NCBI GenBank assembly: GCA_019739295.1 | Contig: JAHHDV010000003.1 | Coordinates: 1-64,000, forward strand | Direction: 5' to 3' | Length of the DNA: 64,000 bases | DNA from: Taibaiella sp. | Lineage (GTDB): Bacteria > Bacteroidota > Bacteroidia > Chitinophagales > Chitinophagaceae | Shown here: piece after piece, positions 35,269-45,956 of the stretch | How the letters are laid out: every line of letters begins with the position of its first letter | How positions within the stretch are numbered: position 1 is the stretch's first letter | Notes under the pieces: generated by a model | Databases searched by the model: none | What the model saw: only the letters and a program-made list of their open reading frames with translations | Told to the model about the DNA's origin: nothing | Made by a program: the position numbers and the translations under genes

Positions 35269-37063
35269 ATGCTTTATAGGATCAATCATCAATCTGCAGT
35301 CATTATATTTTCTCTTCTGATCATTTTCCAAAATACGGCCCGTGGTCAGGTCTTCGACAAACTTAATCCTTTTAAAAAAAATGAATCCAGGGCCAATGAT
35401 GTAATGGCTATTTCACCTGAAGAAGCCAAAACCATTATGAACGATATCATCCAGCTGGGAGGCTCGAACATGAGGGGAAGAATCCAGGGAACAACTGGTG
35501 AGCAGGTGGCCATATCTTACTTAACCAAAAGATTCAGGGACCTGGGACTGGTAGAAGTAGATAAGAACTACCAGAGAAAATATTCTTATGCCACCAATGA
35601 AGTGATCTCCGAAGAGAGCTATATCAATGTCAACAACGAAATCATCCGGGTTCCTACGCAGGCATTTCCCTTATCTTTTACAGACACGCAGCTGATCGAG
35701 ACCTATGTGATGGCCAATAATAACGAATCGCACAGCGTATGGGTGCTTCCTGCATTCAGGACTGTTGATGAATCTAAGAAAAGCGAGGAAGAAAGGGAAA
35801 AAATCCTTTATCAAAAAGCTTTGAATGCTAAAGAAAGGGGCGCGACAGGCATTATTTTTTATAACAATTTCGGGAATGACTTTGTGATGTCGTTTAGACA
35901 CAAATCTTCATATTCCAACATTGGCATTCCTGTCTTTGAAATTGCCAGGTCTGTATATGATGAAAAATTTGCCAAGGCAAAGAAACTTACGGCATTGAAC
36001 CTGAAGCCGGTCATTACCCGTTACCTCAAGCAAGGAATCAACCTTTACGGGATCATCAATAATGGCGCTGAAAAGACTGTTGTATTGAGCGCTAATTTCG
36101 ATGGCTATGTACCCCCGGATGTCGATCCTAAAAATATCCGGAACCTGCCAGGAGCCAATGCAAATGCAAGTGGCGTAGCTGCTGTTCTGACCCTGGCTGA
36201 AAAATTAACCAAGGTGAAAACCAATTATAATTACATCATTATCTTATATACAGGAACTTACCTGGATATGGTGGGTTCCAGGAAAATGTTTGATGACAAA
36301 AATTTCTTCAAAGAGAAGCTGGCATTTGCAATGCATTTCGATCAGATAGGCCGGCTGAATCCGGCAACAAAGGATATATATATATCCGGCGCAGGTACCT
36401 ATGCAGGTTGGAAAAACTATTTCGATAAAAGAGCACAGGGTTCTTATGATTATGTCCTCAGGCCTAAAGGCACAGGATTATCCGATGCCGCCACTTATTA
36501 CGATCATAAACTGGCTTTCCTGGGATTCAGTACCGGTGCTACGGATGATGCAGGTACGGAAAGAGATCATCATAAACTGATCAATGTGCAGGGTATTGGC
36601 GAGATCGTCAATAAAGCTTATACTATTATCACGCAGATGAGCATGCAGCAACCCGATGTTGCTTTCATTGCTGCCACGGACGATGTTCCGCTTGTGCAGG
36701 AAAAGCCGGTTACCTCCCCTAAGAATGAGCAGCCCAAATCAACTAATAATTCAGCTCAGACGTCAAAAACACCGACCTATTCTCCCCCTACCCGGTCTTC
36801 TACTCCCTCCGTAAGCCTGGGCGTAATACCAGATCTGAATTACAATGAAGGCGGCCTAAAAATATCCAAAGTGAATAAAGGCCAGGCTGGCGCAAATGCC
36901 GGCCTTATCGATGGGGATGTCATTATTCAAATCAGGAATTTCCCTATTCAAAATTATGATGATTACATTAATGCCCTGTCCAATTTCAAAAAAGGAGAAA
37001 AAAACATCTTTTAGGTTAAAACGTAAAGGAAGTATCATCAACAAATTGGTCACATTTTCCTAG
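35269..37063 (+). CDS. M28-like peptidase homologue with PA insert and PDZ domain, probably inactive; end frameshifted
   Basis: The protein has an N-terminal signal sequence (SAVIIFSLLIIFQNTARGQ), a protease-associated insert (about residues 120-230), an M28 aminopeptidase-type core (230-470), a Pro/Ser/Thr linker and a C-terminal PDZ domain (from GLKISKVNKGQAGANAGL). In active M28 enzymes the core reads H-x-D, GANDNASG and an EE pair. Here the same places read SANFDGYV, GANANASGVA and TGTYLDMVGS, so most metal ligands and the catalytic Glu appear to be replaced; only the Asp in HFDQIG and a His in RDHHK remain. Removing one A from the run at 36998-37004 extends the PDZ to TSFRLKRKGSIINKLVTFS and moves the stop from 37014 to 37063 (597 residues). 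Confidence 0.8.
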
Positions 37064-37802
37064 ATCTGATCTGCGAACAGATGATGGCTGATGCGATAGC
37101 GACATTGAGGGATTCGGCCCGGCCATATTTGGGGATAGAGATTTTGTGCATTGCTTTTGCCAGAAAATCCTCATCCACACCTTTGGACTCATTGCCCAAT
37201 ACGATATACCCTGCATCCACAGACGGGAATGTATCATTATATATAGAATCTCCGTCCAATGCCGTAGTCCAGATCGTCTTTTGAGCATTTTGCAACAGGT
37301 TCTCCAGCATGATTTCTGCGGATTTCACGCTCAGCAGACTTCCCATGGTAGATTGGATCACTTTAGGATTATACAGCTCCACACTTCCCGGGGTGTACAG
37401 CACTTCAGGAATCCCAAACCAGTCTGCCGTCCTGATAATGGTACCCATATTGCCGGGATCCTGAACCCTATCCAGTACAAGGGTCCATCCTTCCTTTCCG
37501 AAATGATGCCGGTGTTTTTCCTTCATCTCCACTACAGCCATTACTTCTCCCGCTGTCTTAAAATTAGACATTTTCTGAAGGAGAGCAGGATCCACAATCC
37601 TCATCTTGGCTTCTAATTCTCTGGATACAATAAGCTGATGTTGCTCTATCCATTGCTCCGTAGCCACCAGTAACCGAAACGGCGCCTTACATTCCAACCA
37701 TTCTTTAACTATTTTATTGCCCTCAATCACATAGGCGTTATGTTCTTTTCTGTATTTTTGGAGGGATAAACTGCGAACAAATTTTACTTCTGCTTGGGTC
37801 AT
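37050..37802 (-). CDS. SpoU/TrmH-family RNA 2'-O-methyltransferase
   Basis: SPOUT-class enzymes methylate ribose 2'-OH in rRNA or tRNA. The 250-residue product has an N-terminal substrate-binding domain (VRSLSLQKYRKEHNAYVIEG) and the three SpoU motifs: RVQDPGNMGTIIRTADWFGI, YIVLGNESKGV and IPKYGRAESLNVAIASAI, which form the trefoil knot and SAM pocket. It is most like RlmB or the 23S rRNA methyltransferases of this family; the target nucleotide cannot be told. Its end overlaps the corrected end of the convergent M28-like gene by 14 bases. Confidence 0.9.
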   Translation of the reverse strand: MTQAEVKFVRSLSLQKYRKEHNAYVIEGNKIVKEWLECKAPFRLLVATEQWIEQHQLIVSRELEAKMRIVDPALLQKMSNFKTAGEVMAVVEMKEKHRHHFGKEGWTLVLDRVQDPGNMGTIIRTADWFGIPEVLYTPGSVELYNPKVIQSTMGSLLSVKSAEIMLENLLQNAQKTIWTTALDGDSIYNDTFPSVDAGYIVLGNESKGVDEDFLAKAMHKISIPKYGRAESLNVAIASAIICSQIRSRKM

Positions 37803-37824
37803 CTAATATTCAATTAATTTATAC

Positions 37825-40249
37825 GTGCAAGATATTATTTCAAAGTTGAAATATAAAATACAATCCTGCTTACCCTTATGGATTTGGGGTACCCTATTTA
37901 TCATCATAAGTGGTCTCACTTCGTGCAATGTCACCAGGCATGTTCCCGACGATGCATACCTTCTCCGGAGGAATAAAATCAAACTGAATGCGGATAAGAA
38001 GCGAAATGAAAAAAGTGAACTGAAAGAGCAACTGGAATCCTTAACCGCCCAGAAGCCCAATACGTACTTATTTGGCATCTGGCCATATAAAGTATGGCTT
38101 TATAACCTCAGGTATAAAAAGTACCAGACCGATACCTCTAATTTTCAAATCAAATCCAGGACGGTAGAGCCTCCCGTCATTTTAGATACAGCTTCGATAA
38201 AGAAGACAATGGAAAATATGGGATATCATCTCTTTAATGCCGGGTACTTCCATCATGATATCACGCCGAGCATTGACACCGATGGTAAAAAGGCCGCCGT
38301 AACGTATAATGTAGAAACCGGGAACAGGTTCATCATCAAAAAAATAGAATATGAAGTTCCGGACAGTAATATCCATCATATGCTTCTGGAAAGTACAGAT
38401 GCCTCGATTCTGAAACCGGAAGATTATTACAGCAACACGCTGGCAGGCGAAGAACGGAACCGGATTGTCAACCTGATGAAAGAGCGCGGGTATTATAATT
38501 TTACAGCAGAAAATGTGAGACTGGAATTAGATACACTGAGTTCATCTACTACTTATAGTGATAACCTGGCAGGCAGTATCATTGACATCTTTCTTTCCCG
38601 GTCATATACCAATTATGAAATTAATGTCAAAATTATAGTAACAGATAACCAGGAGCAGACAGCCTTCAAACAGTATAAGATCGGCAATGTGATCGTCTAT
38701 ATGAATATGACGGACACGATGCGGCTGGGCTCCCTGTACCAGAGGGCCAACCAGGACGAGATCCTGGATGATATCCAGATCATTTATGAAGGTGATGCCT
38801 ATGTCGGTAAAAACATATTGGAAAGGAAAATCCTGATCAAGCCTAACCAGATGTATTCCCAGTCCGATTATGACCGTACTATCAGACAGCTTACAGACTT
38901 GTTTGTCTTTCAATATGTGCGGATCCGGTATGCTGAATCTGACCGGGAAGCAGAAGACCCCAGGGTGAATGTAATCATCCTGCTCTCTCCCTCCAAGAAG
39001 TTTGAATACAACTTCAACACAGAAGTTTCCGGTGGCGATATTTATATTTTTGGTACCAACATCAATACATCCATTACCTATAACAATATTTTCAAATCCG
39101 CAAACCAGCTTATCCTTACAGGGTCTGCGGGTATTGCTTTTGAAAATAGTGAAAACAGGAAACTACAATTATTCTCACAGACCTTCGGCGCTAATGCCAG
39201 GCTTCAGGTTCCCGGACTTCTCTTTTTCAATCCGTACCTCTTCGGGAAAAACACGTATACCAGGACCATCCTCAGTGGCGGCCTGAACTATATGGACAGG
39301 GCACACTTTTTCTTTTTGAGAAATATCAATGCCGGCTTGACCTATCAGGTCACTTATCCTAATTTCGTTACCTGGAATTTCAAACCCGCTTTTGTCAATA
39401 TCCTTAACCTTTCCAATATCTCGGAACAATTTCAGCAACGGATGGATTCGATTCCGGCTATCCAGAATGCCTACCAGCCGGTCTTCATAGAAGGGCAGGG
39501 TGTGGAATATATCCTGAATTCCAATCCGCGCCACCAGAATAGCAAGCACTATGTGCGCTTAGGCCTGGAAGAAGGTGGCTTATTGCTTTCCACGATTAAT
39601 AACATTACACCGATCCAGAATTATGCAGAATATGTAAGATTTGATTTTGACGGGCGCAAATATTTTTTTCAATAACTTCTCTACGATGATCTTCCGGTTC
39701 TATGGAGGGGTCGGCATTCCATACGGCAGATCTACGACCTTACCTTATATCAAACAATACTTTGTAGGAGGAGCCTACTCCATCAGAGGATGGAGACCAA
39801 GGGTATTGGGCCCGGGTAGTTATCTTGACCCGAAAGTCAATAGCGATGGATTGAACAATCTATTTATCGACCAGGCCGGTGATATCAAGCTCGAGTTCAA
39901 TGCAGAGTACCGTTTCACCATAGCCCGGTTATTTGCCAATGCCATAAGCCTGAATGGCGCCTTATTTACAGATGCGGGTAATATATGGCTGGCGCGCAGG
40001 GATGAGCAATTGCCAAATGCCGAATTCGACTTGAAGCGCTTAGGACAGGACATAGCTGTGAGCAGCGGTTTAGGCTTCAGGGTCGACTTCGGCGGATTTC
40101 TTGTTGTAAGACTGGACTATGCGATCCAGATGAAGAAACCCTACATCAATGAGCATTACGGCTGGACTATTCAAAATATGAAATTAGGAGACCCTGAATG
40201 GCGGAGAAACAATACGAATTTCAACATCGCTATCGGGTATCCTTTCTAA
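37825..40249 (+). CDS. tamL: TamL-type outer-membrane assembly lipoprotein (BamA/TamA family), frameshifted
   Basis: The protein has a lipobox (LFIIISGLTSC, lipidated Cys near residue 34), POTRA-like domains (for example GNRFIIKKIEYEVPD and YKIGNVIVYMN) and a C-terminal 16-stranded barrel of the Omp85 type with the conserved loop-6 motif SIRGWRPR. A lipidated BamA/TamA homologue is the Bacteroidota-specific TamL, which works with TamB at the outer membrane. The barrel is split by an extra T in the run of seven at 39663-39669; removing it joins FDGRKYFFNNFSTMIFRFYG and gives 807 residues. It diverges from the methyltransferase gene, with only 22 bases between them. Confidence 0.85.
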
Positions 40250-40278
40250 GATATTCTAAAACTAAAAAAACAATTACT

Positions 40279-40902
40279 ATGAAAAAGACAATCACATTAG
40301 GAATGTTCGTGATCACCCTCCTTGCTGGTTCAGGGCTGAATATGTACGCCCAGGAGTTGGGGTTAGGCCTGAAGATAGGAGCTGACATGAACCAGATCAG
40401 GGGCAAAAGCCTCAAAGGAAATTTTAAAGGCTATTTTATGGGAGGTGTCCAGGCCCATGTCCGCTTTGGAAGAGTCGGACTTCAGCTGGAAGGACTGCTC
40501 ACACAAACTCAACTGAGTACCGGTGATAACTTTTATAGTGCGTTCGGCGATTACATCAAGAGTACGGCCACATCAGCCTTAAGTACCGAAATCGTTCTTA
40601 CGGAACTTAGCTTTCCTTTATTAATGGATTTCAGACTGATTGGTCCTGTACGTGGAGAATTGGGCGGGCAGTATAGCCTGATCATCAATGCCAAGGACAA
40701 AAATAATTACCTGGTGAGCGCTAAGCAGGTGGTAGAAGATGGCTATTTCAGCGGATTAGTAGGATTAAAGGCAGAACTCCTCAGTTTCCAGGTTGGTGTG
40801 CGTTACCTGCAGGGATTCAACAATCTCAATAGTACGGATGTGCCGGAAAGATGGAATACCGGGAGATTCCAGGTCTCCTTAAGCTATCTGCTTCTGCATT
40901 AA
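40279..40902 (+). CDS. Outer-membrane beta-barrel protein (PorT-like)
   Basis: The 207-residue product has a signal peptide (MKKTITLGMFVITLLAGSGL...YAQ) and then repeating amphipathic strands (LGLGLKIGADMNQIRG, VGLQLEGLLTQTQLS, PVRGELGGQYSLIINA, ending FQVSLSYLLLH), as in small 8-stranded barrels of the PorT/outer-membrane beta-barrel family. I place the start at the ATG at 40279, because the signal peptide begins there; a longer frame runs into the end of tamL. It follows tamL by 29 bases and is likely co-transcribed. Confidence 0.8.
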   Translation: MKKTITLGMFVITLLAGSGLNMYAQELGLGLKIGADMNQIRGKSLKGNFKGYFMGGVQAHVRFGRVGLQLEGLLTQTQLSTGDNFYSAFGDYIKSTATSALSTEIVLTELSFPLLMDFRLIGPVRGELGGQYSLIINAKDKNNYLVSAKQVVEDGYFSGLVGLKAELLSFQVGVRYLQGFNNLNSTDVPERWNTGRFQVSLSYLLLH

Positions 40903-40950
40903 TTCCAGGCTTTTAATGAGTATTTTTTACCTTTTCTGGCATCCAAAATA

Positions 40951-40981
40951 AACGAAGTTTGATAAAAAATCAAACTTCGTT
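40951..40981 (-). terminator. Terminator between the barrel gene and the HELKH gene
   Basis: AACGAAGTTTGAT pairs perfectly with ATCAAACTTCGTT over a 5-base A loop. On the minus strand a T-rich tract follows, so it best fits the minus-strand gene ending at 41093; it may stop the convergent plus-strand genes too. Confidence 0.8.
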
Positions 40982-41092
40982 ACCCTGCCGAACAAAGATA
41001 TATTCTATTGATTGATCTCTTTTTTGTTCAGGCAAACGGGCCTTCCGGCTTTTCAGGAAAGCACTCAGACAACGATTCAGACAGCCTTATTG

Positions 41093-41407
41093 TCAGGCCA
41101 GATAATGCCGGCCGATGATCTCTTCATCTTCTTCAGCCAGTCTTGCCTCTATCTCTAATGGATTGAGATAATAGCCGTATCGGATGGAAAACCACAGATA
41201 TTTGATCAAAAAGAGGAAAAAACCCATGCGCTGATACTGCTCGACATGTTTTAACTCATGGCGCAGCCACCTTGTATTGCCGATCAGGTCCTCGCGACTT
41301 GAATGATACAAGTGGATATGCCGACCGAACGTGATAGCCATATTCTTGCTATTCAGGACTTTAGCAGCTATACGGGCCAGTAAGGAATTTTCTATAATGC
41401 GAACCAT
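41093..41407 (-). CDS. Small protein with HELKH metal-binding motif
   Basis: The 104-residue product contains TRWLRHELKHVEQYQRMGFF, in which HELKH is the HExxH zinc-protease signature, followed by a hydrophobic segment (FFLFLIKYLWFSIRYGYYLN) and PLEIEARLAEED, where the Glu could be a third ligand. Small DUF4157-like proteins of Bacteroidota share this layout. No protease activity can be claimed. The ATG at 41407 is used; an earlier in-frame TTG adds six residues. Confidence 0.6.
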   Translation of the reverse strand: MVRIIENSLLARIAAKVLNSKNMAITFGRHIHLYHSSREDLIGNTRWLRHELKHVEQYQRMGFFLFLIKYLWFSIRYGYYLNPLEIEARLAEEDEEIIGRHYLA

Positions 41408-41454
41408 TACTACAAAAGTAAACAATGATGATCCAGCCAGTCAACTGATTTCAA

Positions 41455-41814
41455 TTATTTCTGCCCTGTAGCTTTTTGTGCCTCTTCTATCAGTTCATAT
41501 ACATGTTTCCCATGGGCCTTAACGAAATATGCATCAATCTCTTCATTATAACATTGCTCCCCGGGCACTATGATACAGCCCATCTGCCGGATATGTAAGT
41601 TGTACTTTTTGATCAGGTAATCCCGGGTCTCTTCAGAAAGAAGATCGACAGGCATACCGAAACGCTTGAAAACAATCTTACCGCTCGAGATACCGGATTG
41701 CGCATCTTTTTTGAACGTTTCACACAGGTCGTCCCTTTCCTCATATCCCTCCCGGGCAAACGAAGAAACAGCAACCACGATGATAAGACTGAAAAAATAC
41801 AGGGCTTTGCGCAT
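41455..41814 (-). CDS. Small secreted protein of unknown function
   Basis: The 119-residue product has a signal peptide (ALYFFSLIIVVAVSSFA) and three Cys (DDLCETFKK, QMGCIIVPGEQCYNE) that could form disulphides. It ends EEAQKATGQK. I recognise no family. It lies 47 bases upstream of the HELKH gene on the same strand, so the two may be one unit. Confidence 0.6.
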   Translation of the reverse strand: MRKALYFFSLIIVVAVSSFAREGYEERDDLCETFKKDAQSGISSGKIVFKRFGMPVDLLSEETRDYLIKKYNLHIRQMGCIIVPGEQCYNEEIDAYFVKAHGKHVYELIEEAQKATGQK

Positions 41815-41920
41815 GACAGGGTATTTTGAAGAATTTGTTTAATCTATACATGATCTTGTCCGGTCCCGTTACAAATTTTGACCTTAAATCCTGACAGGAC
41901 CTTATGTTAGATATAAAAAA

Positions 41921-41947
41921 ACAGCTTTCGTTTAATACGAAAGCTGT
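41921..41947 (-). terminator. Terminator after ornithine aminotransferase
   Basis: ACAGCTTTCGT and ACGAAAGCTGT form an 11 bp stem with loop TTAAT; on the minus strand seven T follow. It lies 30 bases beyond the rocD stop. Confidence 0.85.
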
Positions 41948-41976
41948 TATAATGATATTCTTTGAAAGAAAATAAT

Positions 41977-43215
41977 TTACAACATTTCATTCAATGAACG
42001 CGCGATAATATCTACACACTCATCGACCTGGTCTTTATTGATGACCAAAGGCGGGGCCAACCTGATTTTATCACCATGAGTGGGTTTGGCCAATAATCCG
42101 TTATCCCTCATCTTCAGGCAAATCTCCCAGGCAGCTTCAGGATCGCTATGCTCTATTACAATGGCATTCAACAGGCCTTTCCCCCTGGTCATTTTGATCA
42201 AAGGATGATGGAGCGCCTGGATTTTTTCCCGGAAATATTGTCCCAGTTGTTCTGCATTTTCAGCTAACCTTTCATCTTTCAATACCTGTAATGCAGCTAT
42301 GCTTACGGCACAGGCCAACGGATTCCCTCCATAAGTACTTCCGTGTTCGCCCGGTTGAAGACAAAGCATAATCTCATCATCAGCCAGGACACAGGATACA
42401 GGAAGTACACCTCCACTCAGCGCTTTACCCAGGATCAGGATATCCGGACGGACATTTTCATGATCACAAGCCAGCATCTTACCCGTACGGGCGAGCCCGG
42501 TCTGGATCTCATCCGCTATGAATAATACATTGCTGGATTTACAGATTTCATAAGCACCGGAAAGGTATCCTTCATCCGGAACTTTGACACCGGCTTCTCC
42601 CTGGATAGGCTCTACCAAGAATGCCACTACATTTTCATCCTTTACGGCATTTTCCAATGCAGGAAGATCATTGTAGGGAATAATGCTGTAACCCGGATTA
42701 AAAGGACCGAAACCATTTCTGGAACTCGGGTCAGTACTGAAAGAAATAATATTTACTGTACGCCCATGAAAGTTTTCCGATACAGTAATGATCTTTGCCT
42801 CGTTTTCAGCCACACCTTTCCTGAGGTATCCCCATTTTCTGGCAAGTTTTATAGCAGATTCAACAGCCTCTGCCCCACTGTTCATTACTAATGCCTTCTG
42901 GTATCCGAAAGTCTTGCAGAGATATGCTTCAAAGTCTCCCAGCTGATCGCTGTAGAATGCCCTGGAAATGAGTGTTAGTTTGTCGGCCTGCTCTTTCAGT
43001 GCCTGAATAATTGCCGGGTGCCTGTGGCCCTGATTAAGTGCAGAATACCCGGAGAGAAAATCATAGTAGCGCCTGCCATCCACATCCCATACATATACGC
43101 CTTCACCTCTGGAAATAACAACCGGAAGGGGGTGATAATTGTGTGCTCCGTACAGATCTTCCTTTTCTAAAAATTGCCGGGCTGTAACTGATAAATTGTC
43201 TGTAGTCGTTGCCAT
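41977..43215 (-). CDS. rocD: Ornithine aminotransferase
   Basis: Ornithine aminotransferase is a class III PLP transaminase that turns ornithine and 2-oxoglutarate into glutamate semialdehyde and glutamate. The 412-residue product has [20 protein letters not shown] at the N-terminus, the cofactor-binding segment [20 protein letters not shown], the Asp in [15 protein letters not shown], the Schiff-base Lys in [15 protein letters not shown] and [13 protein letters not shown]. Length and motifs fit bacterial and eukaryotic OAT rather than acetylornithine aminotransferase. It is monocistronic, with a -7 element at 43250-43257. Confidence 0.93.
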   Translation of the reverse strand: MATTTDNLSVTARQFLEKEDLYGAHNYHPLPVVISRGEGVYVWDVDGRRYYDFLSGYSALNQGHRHPAIIQALKEQADKLTLISRAFYSDQLGDFEAYLCKTFGYQKALVMNSGAEAVESAIKLARKWGYLRKGVAENEAKIITVSENFHGRTVNIISFSTDPSSRNGFGPFNPGYSIIPYNDLPALENAVKDENVVAFLVEPIQGEAGVKVPDEGYLSGAYEICKSSNVLFIADEIQTGLARTGKMLACDHENVRPDILILGKALSGGVLPVSCVLADDEIMLCLQPGEHGSTYGGNPLACAVSIAALQVLKDERLAENAEQLGQYFREKIQALHHPLIKMTRGKGLLNAIVIEHSDPEAAWEICLKMRDNGLLAKPTHGDKIRLAPPLVINKDQVDECVDIIARSLNEML

Positions 43216-43249
43216 AAAATAATGGGTTTTTTCTTCTGATCAATACGTC

Positions 43250-43257
43250 CAAAGGTA
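43250..43257 (-). promoter_or_regulatory. -7 promoter element of rocD
   Basis: TACCTTTG on the minus strand matches TAnnTTTG, 35 bases before the rocD ATG. Confidence 0.5.
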
Positions 43258-43544
43258 CGATTTAAAATGGAACACAGCCTGATCATGGAAAGCGAAACAG
43301 AAGAAAACAAAGAAATAATTCCGGGTGAAAACGAACGCTCATCATTAGAAAAATCATTTTTGTTAGATATCACCGGTAATATCTAATAAATTTAAAAAAA
43401 ATCACCAAGATATTATATCCGGTTGATCTTTATAGACAAGATATTCATTTAGAATATGTTTCCTGCCGGTCATACCGATCCCTGACAAATAGAAAATTAC
43501 CTAAACTTTTAGGAAAAAACAACAACTTACCACCTCCAATCTTG

Positions 43545-43552
43545 TACTTTTG
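43545..43552 (+). promoter_or_regulatory. -7 promoter element of the HD hydrolase-lpx cluster
   Basis: TACTTTTG matches TAnnTTTG. Transcription from it would start near 43559, which rules out the upstream TTG at 43550 and favours the TTG at 43577 as the start of the HD protein. Confidence 0.5.
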
Positions 43553-43576
43553 CTTCAAAATTACCATTCCCATTCC

Positions 43577-44809
43577 TTGAAAGGCAAAATCATTAATGAT
43601 CCTATATACGGCTTCCTGAACTTCAGGAATGAATTGCTGCCCGATATCATCGAGCATCCTTATTTCCAAAGGCTGAGAAGGATAAGACAGATGGGTATGG
43701 CTCATTTTGTTTATCCCGGAGCTGTTCATACCCGCTTCCAGCATTCATTGGGTGCTGCTTACCTGATGGGCCTGGCATTACAGACATTGAACAGTAAAGG
43801 GCACGAATTATCCAGGGAGACCTGCAATGCGGCTCAGTCTGCTATCCTTCTTCATGATATTGGTCATGGTCCCTTCTCCCACGCATTGGAGCAATGCATC
43901 ATCCGGGATATGCACCATGAAGAGCTTTCGCTGATGATGATGCATCAGATCAACCGGGACCTGGGAAACACCCTTCAGGAAGCCATCGACATTTTTACCG
44001 GGCAACATCCCACCCGATTTCTCAAGCAGCTGGTATCAGGCCAACTGGACATGGACAGGATGGATTACCTGAACAGAGACAGTTTCTACACAGGTGTATC
44101 AGAAGGCGTAATCGGGTATGACAGGATCCTTCAAATGATCGATGTGCATCAAGGCCGGCTTGTAGTAGAAGCCAAAGGGATACACAGCATAGAAAAATTC
44201 CTGATTGCCCGTAGATTCATGTATTGGCAGGTATACCTGCACAAAGCCGTACTCGGAACGGAACAATTGCTGATCCATATTATGAAACGGGCTAAATGGC
44301 TGGCTGGTGAGGGAGTCTCTCTATTTGCCACACCGGCTTTTCATTATTTCCTGTACCAGGATATCAACCAGGGCCAATTTAAGGAAAACCCCGAAGCATT
44401 AAGCAGGTTTGCTGAATTGGATGATACAGACATTGCTGCTTCGATTAAGGTCTGGCAAGGGCACCAGGACGGGATTCTTTCCAGGCTTTGTCAAATGCTC
44501 ATCCAGAGAAGACTGTATAAAATCCAGATTTCAACCGGAGACCTGAGTTCCAGATACCACCGGATCAAACATGATTTATTAGCGGCAGGGCAATATTCCG
44601 AGGAAGAATTAGGTTATTTCCTATTACATGGACACACGGGAAATGATACCTATAATTATGATGAGCAGATCAATATTTTATTCAAGGACGGAAGTGTAAA
44701 AGATATCACGGAGATCGACAACGCTCTGATTACTACAGAACTGGCAAAACCGGTAAAGAAGAACTTTTTAGCGATTATCCCTGAACTCGCACATTATTTA
44801 AACCAGTAA
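43577..44809 (+). CDS. HD-domain phosphohydrolase
   Basis: The product reads [15 protein letters not shown], then [20 protein letters not shown] and [18 protein letters not shown], followed by the metal-binding [15 protein letters not shown] and the Asp in [20 protein letters not shown]. This is the YdhJ/dGTPase-like HD family, which hydrolyses nucleotides or similar phosphates; the substrate is not known. No ATG is available; TTG at 43577 gives 410 residues and fits the promoter. It lies 8 bases before lpxD and probably leads the lipid A operon. Confidence 0.85.
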   Translation: MKGKIINDPIYGFLNFRNELLPDIIEHPYFQRLRRIRQMGMAHFVYPGAVHTRFQHSLGAAYLMGLALQTLNSKGHELSRETCNAAQSAILLHDIGHGPFSHALEQCIIRDMHHEELSLMMMHQINRDLGNTLQEAIDIFTGQHPTRFLKQLVSGQLDMDRMDYLNRDSFYTGVSEGVIGYDRILQMIDVHQGRLVVEAKGIHSIEKFLIARRFMYWQVYLHKAVLGTEQLLIHIMKRAKWLAGEGVSLFATPAFHYFLYQDINQGQFKENPEALSRFAELDDTDIAASIKVWQGHQDGILSRLCQMLIQRRLYKIQISTGDLSSRYHRIKHDLLAAGQYSEEELGYFLLHGHTGNDTYNYDEQINILFKDGSVKDITEIDNALITTELAKPVKKNFLAIIPELAHYLNQ

Positions 44810-44817
44810 ATTATTAT

Positions 44818-45855
44818 ATGAAATTTTCAGCAGCGCAGATTGCCGGAATGATTCAGGCAGAAATAATAGGAGACCCCGAGGTAGCTGTCAGTAGTTTTGC
44901 AAAGATAGAGGAAGCAGGCCCCGGCCAGCTTACTTTCCTTGCTAATCCTAAGTACCAGAAATACCTAACCCAATCCCAGGCCTCTGTCATTATCATCAAC
45001 CAATCCTTCATCAGGGAGGATCTTCTCTATCCCAATACATTGCTGACGGTACCGGATGCTTATGCTGCCTTTACCCAGCTGATGCAGATCTACCAGAATA
45101 TCATCCGGCAGGCCAGCAAAAAATCCGGCATCCACACCAACGCGATTATAGAGGAGAGTGCGGAGATCCACCACACTGCTTACATCGGGGTGATGACCTA
45201 TGTGGCCAATCACGCTGTAATCGGGGAAGAAAGCGTGATCGAAGGTCAATGTTATATCGGCCAGCAGGTATCCATTGGCAAGAATTGCCATATCCACCCC
45301 GGCGTCAAAATACTGGACCGTTGCATCATCGAGGACAATGTAGTCATCCACTCCGGCGCTGTAATCGGATCAGATGGGTTTGGATTCGCTCCGGATAATA
45401 CGGGGGTATATAGCAAAGTGCCCCAGATGGGAAATGTCGTCATCCGTTCCAACGTGGAGATCGGTGCCAATACTGCTATAGACAGGGCCACTATGGGCAG
45501 TACCATTATCGGCAAAGGAGTGAAAATAGATAACCTTGTTCAGATTGCGCACAATGTCATCATTGAAGATAACACGGTGATTGCTGCCCAGGCAGGAATA
45601 TCCGGAAGCACAAAAATCGGCAGATCTTGCATCATCGGCGGACAGGCTGGCATTGTAGGTCATATCTCTCTTGCAGACGGGACCAAGATCAATGCCCAAA
45701 GCGGGGTGGCGAAGACCGTGAGCGAACCCAACAAAGCACTGACCGGTTCCCCGGCATTTGACTACTATGCCAGTATCAAAACCCAGGCGCTGACCAGAAA
45801 ACTTCCTAAACTTTTCAAAAGACTGGAAGAACTGGAAAAAAGAAACCAAAGCTGA
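44818..45855 (+). CDS. lpxD: UDP-3-O-(3-hydroxyacyl)glucosamine N-acyltransferase
   Basis: LpxD adds the second hydroxyacyl chain in lipid A synthesis. The 345-residue product has the N-terminal uridine-binding domain ([20 protein letters not shown]) and a left-handed beta-helix of hexapeptide repeats from about residue 100 ([20 protein letters not shown]). The catalytic His lies in [19 protein letters not shown]. The end ([11 protein letters not shown]) is the C-terminal helix. It is followed by lpxC-fabZ 101 bases downstream. Confidence 0.96.
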   Translation: MKFSAAQIAGMIQAEIIGDPEVAVSSFAKIEEAGPGQLTFLANPKYQKYLTQSQASVIIINQSFIREDLLYPNTLLTVPDAYAAFTQLMQIYQNIIRQASKKSGIHTNAIIEESAEIHHTAYIGVMTYVANHAVIGEESVIEGQCYIGQQVSIGKNCHIHPGVKILDRCIIEDNVVIHSGAVIGSDGFGFAPDNTGVYSKVPQMGNVVIRSNVEIGANTAIDRATMGSTIIGKGVKIDNLVQIAHNVIIEDNTVIAAQAGISGSTKIGRSCIIGGQAGIVGHISLADGTKINAQSGVAKTVSEPNKALTGSPAFDYYASIKTQALTRKLPKLFKRLEELEKRNQS

Positions 45856-45956
45856 TCGGTCCTTACTATTTAAGGCTTGGAAATTTTCCCAAAAGGAAAA
45901 TAATCGGTATTTTTAGCCACATTTTATTTATTGATTATTGAGAAATTTTTATAAAA

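Larger units (their letters stand above)
43216..43576. other. Divergent intergenic region between rocD and the lipid A cluster
   Basis: This stretch separates divergent genes and holds one TAnnTTTG element for each direction (43250-43257 minus, 43545-43552 plus). No reading frame in it has a recognisable product and no RNA gene was seen. Confidence 0.6.
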
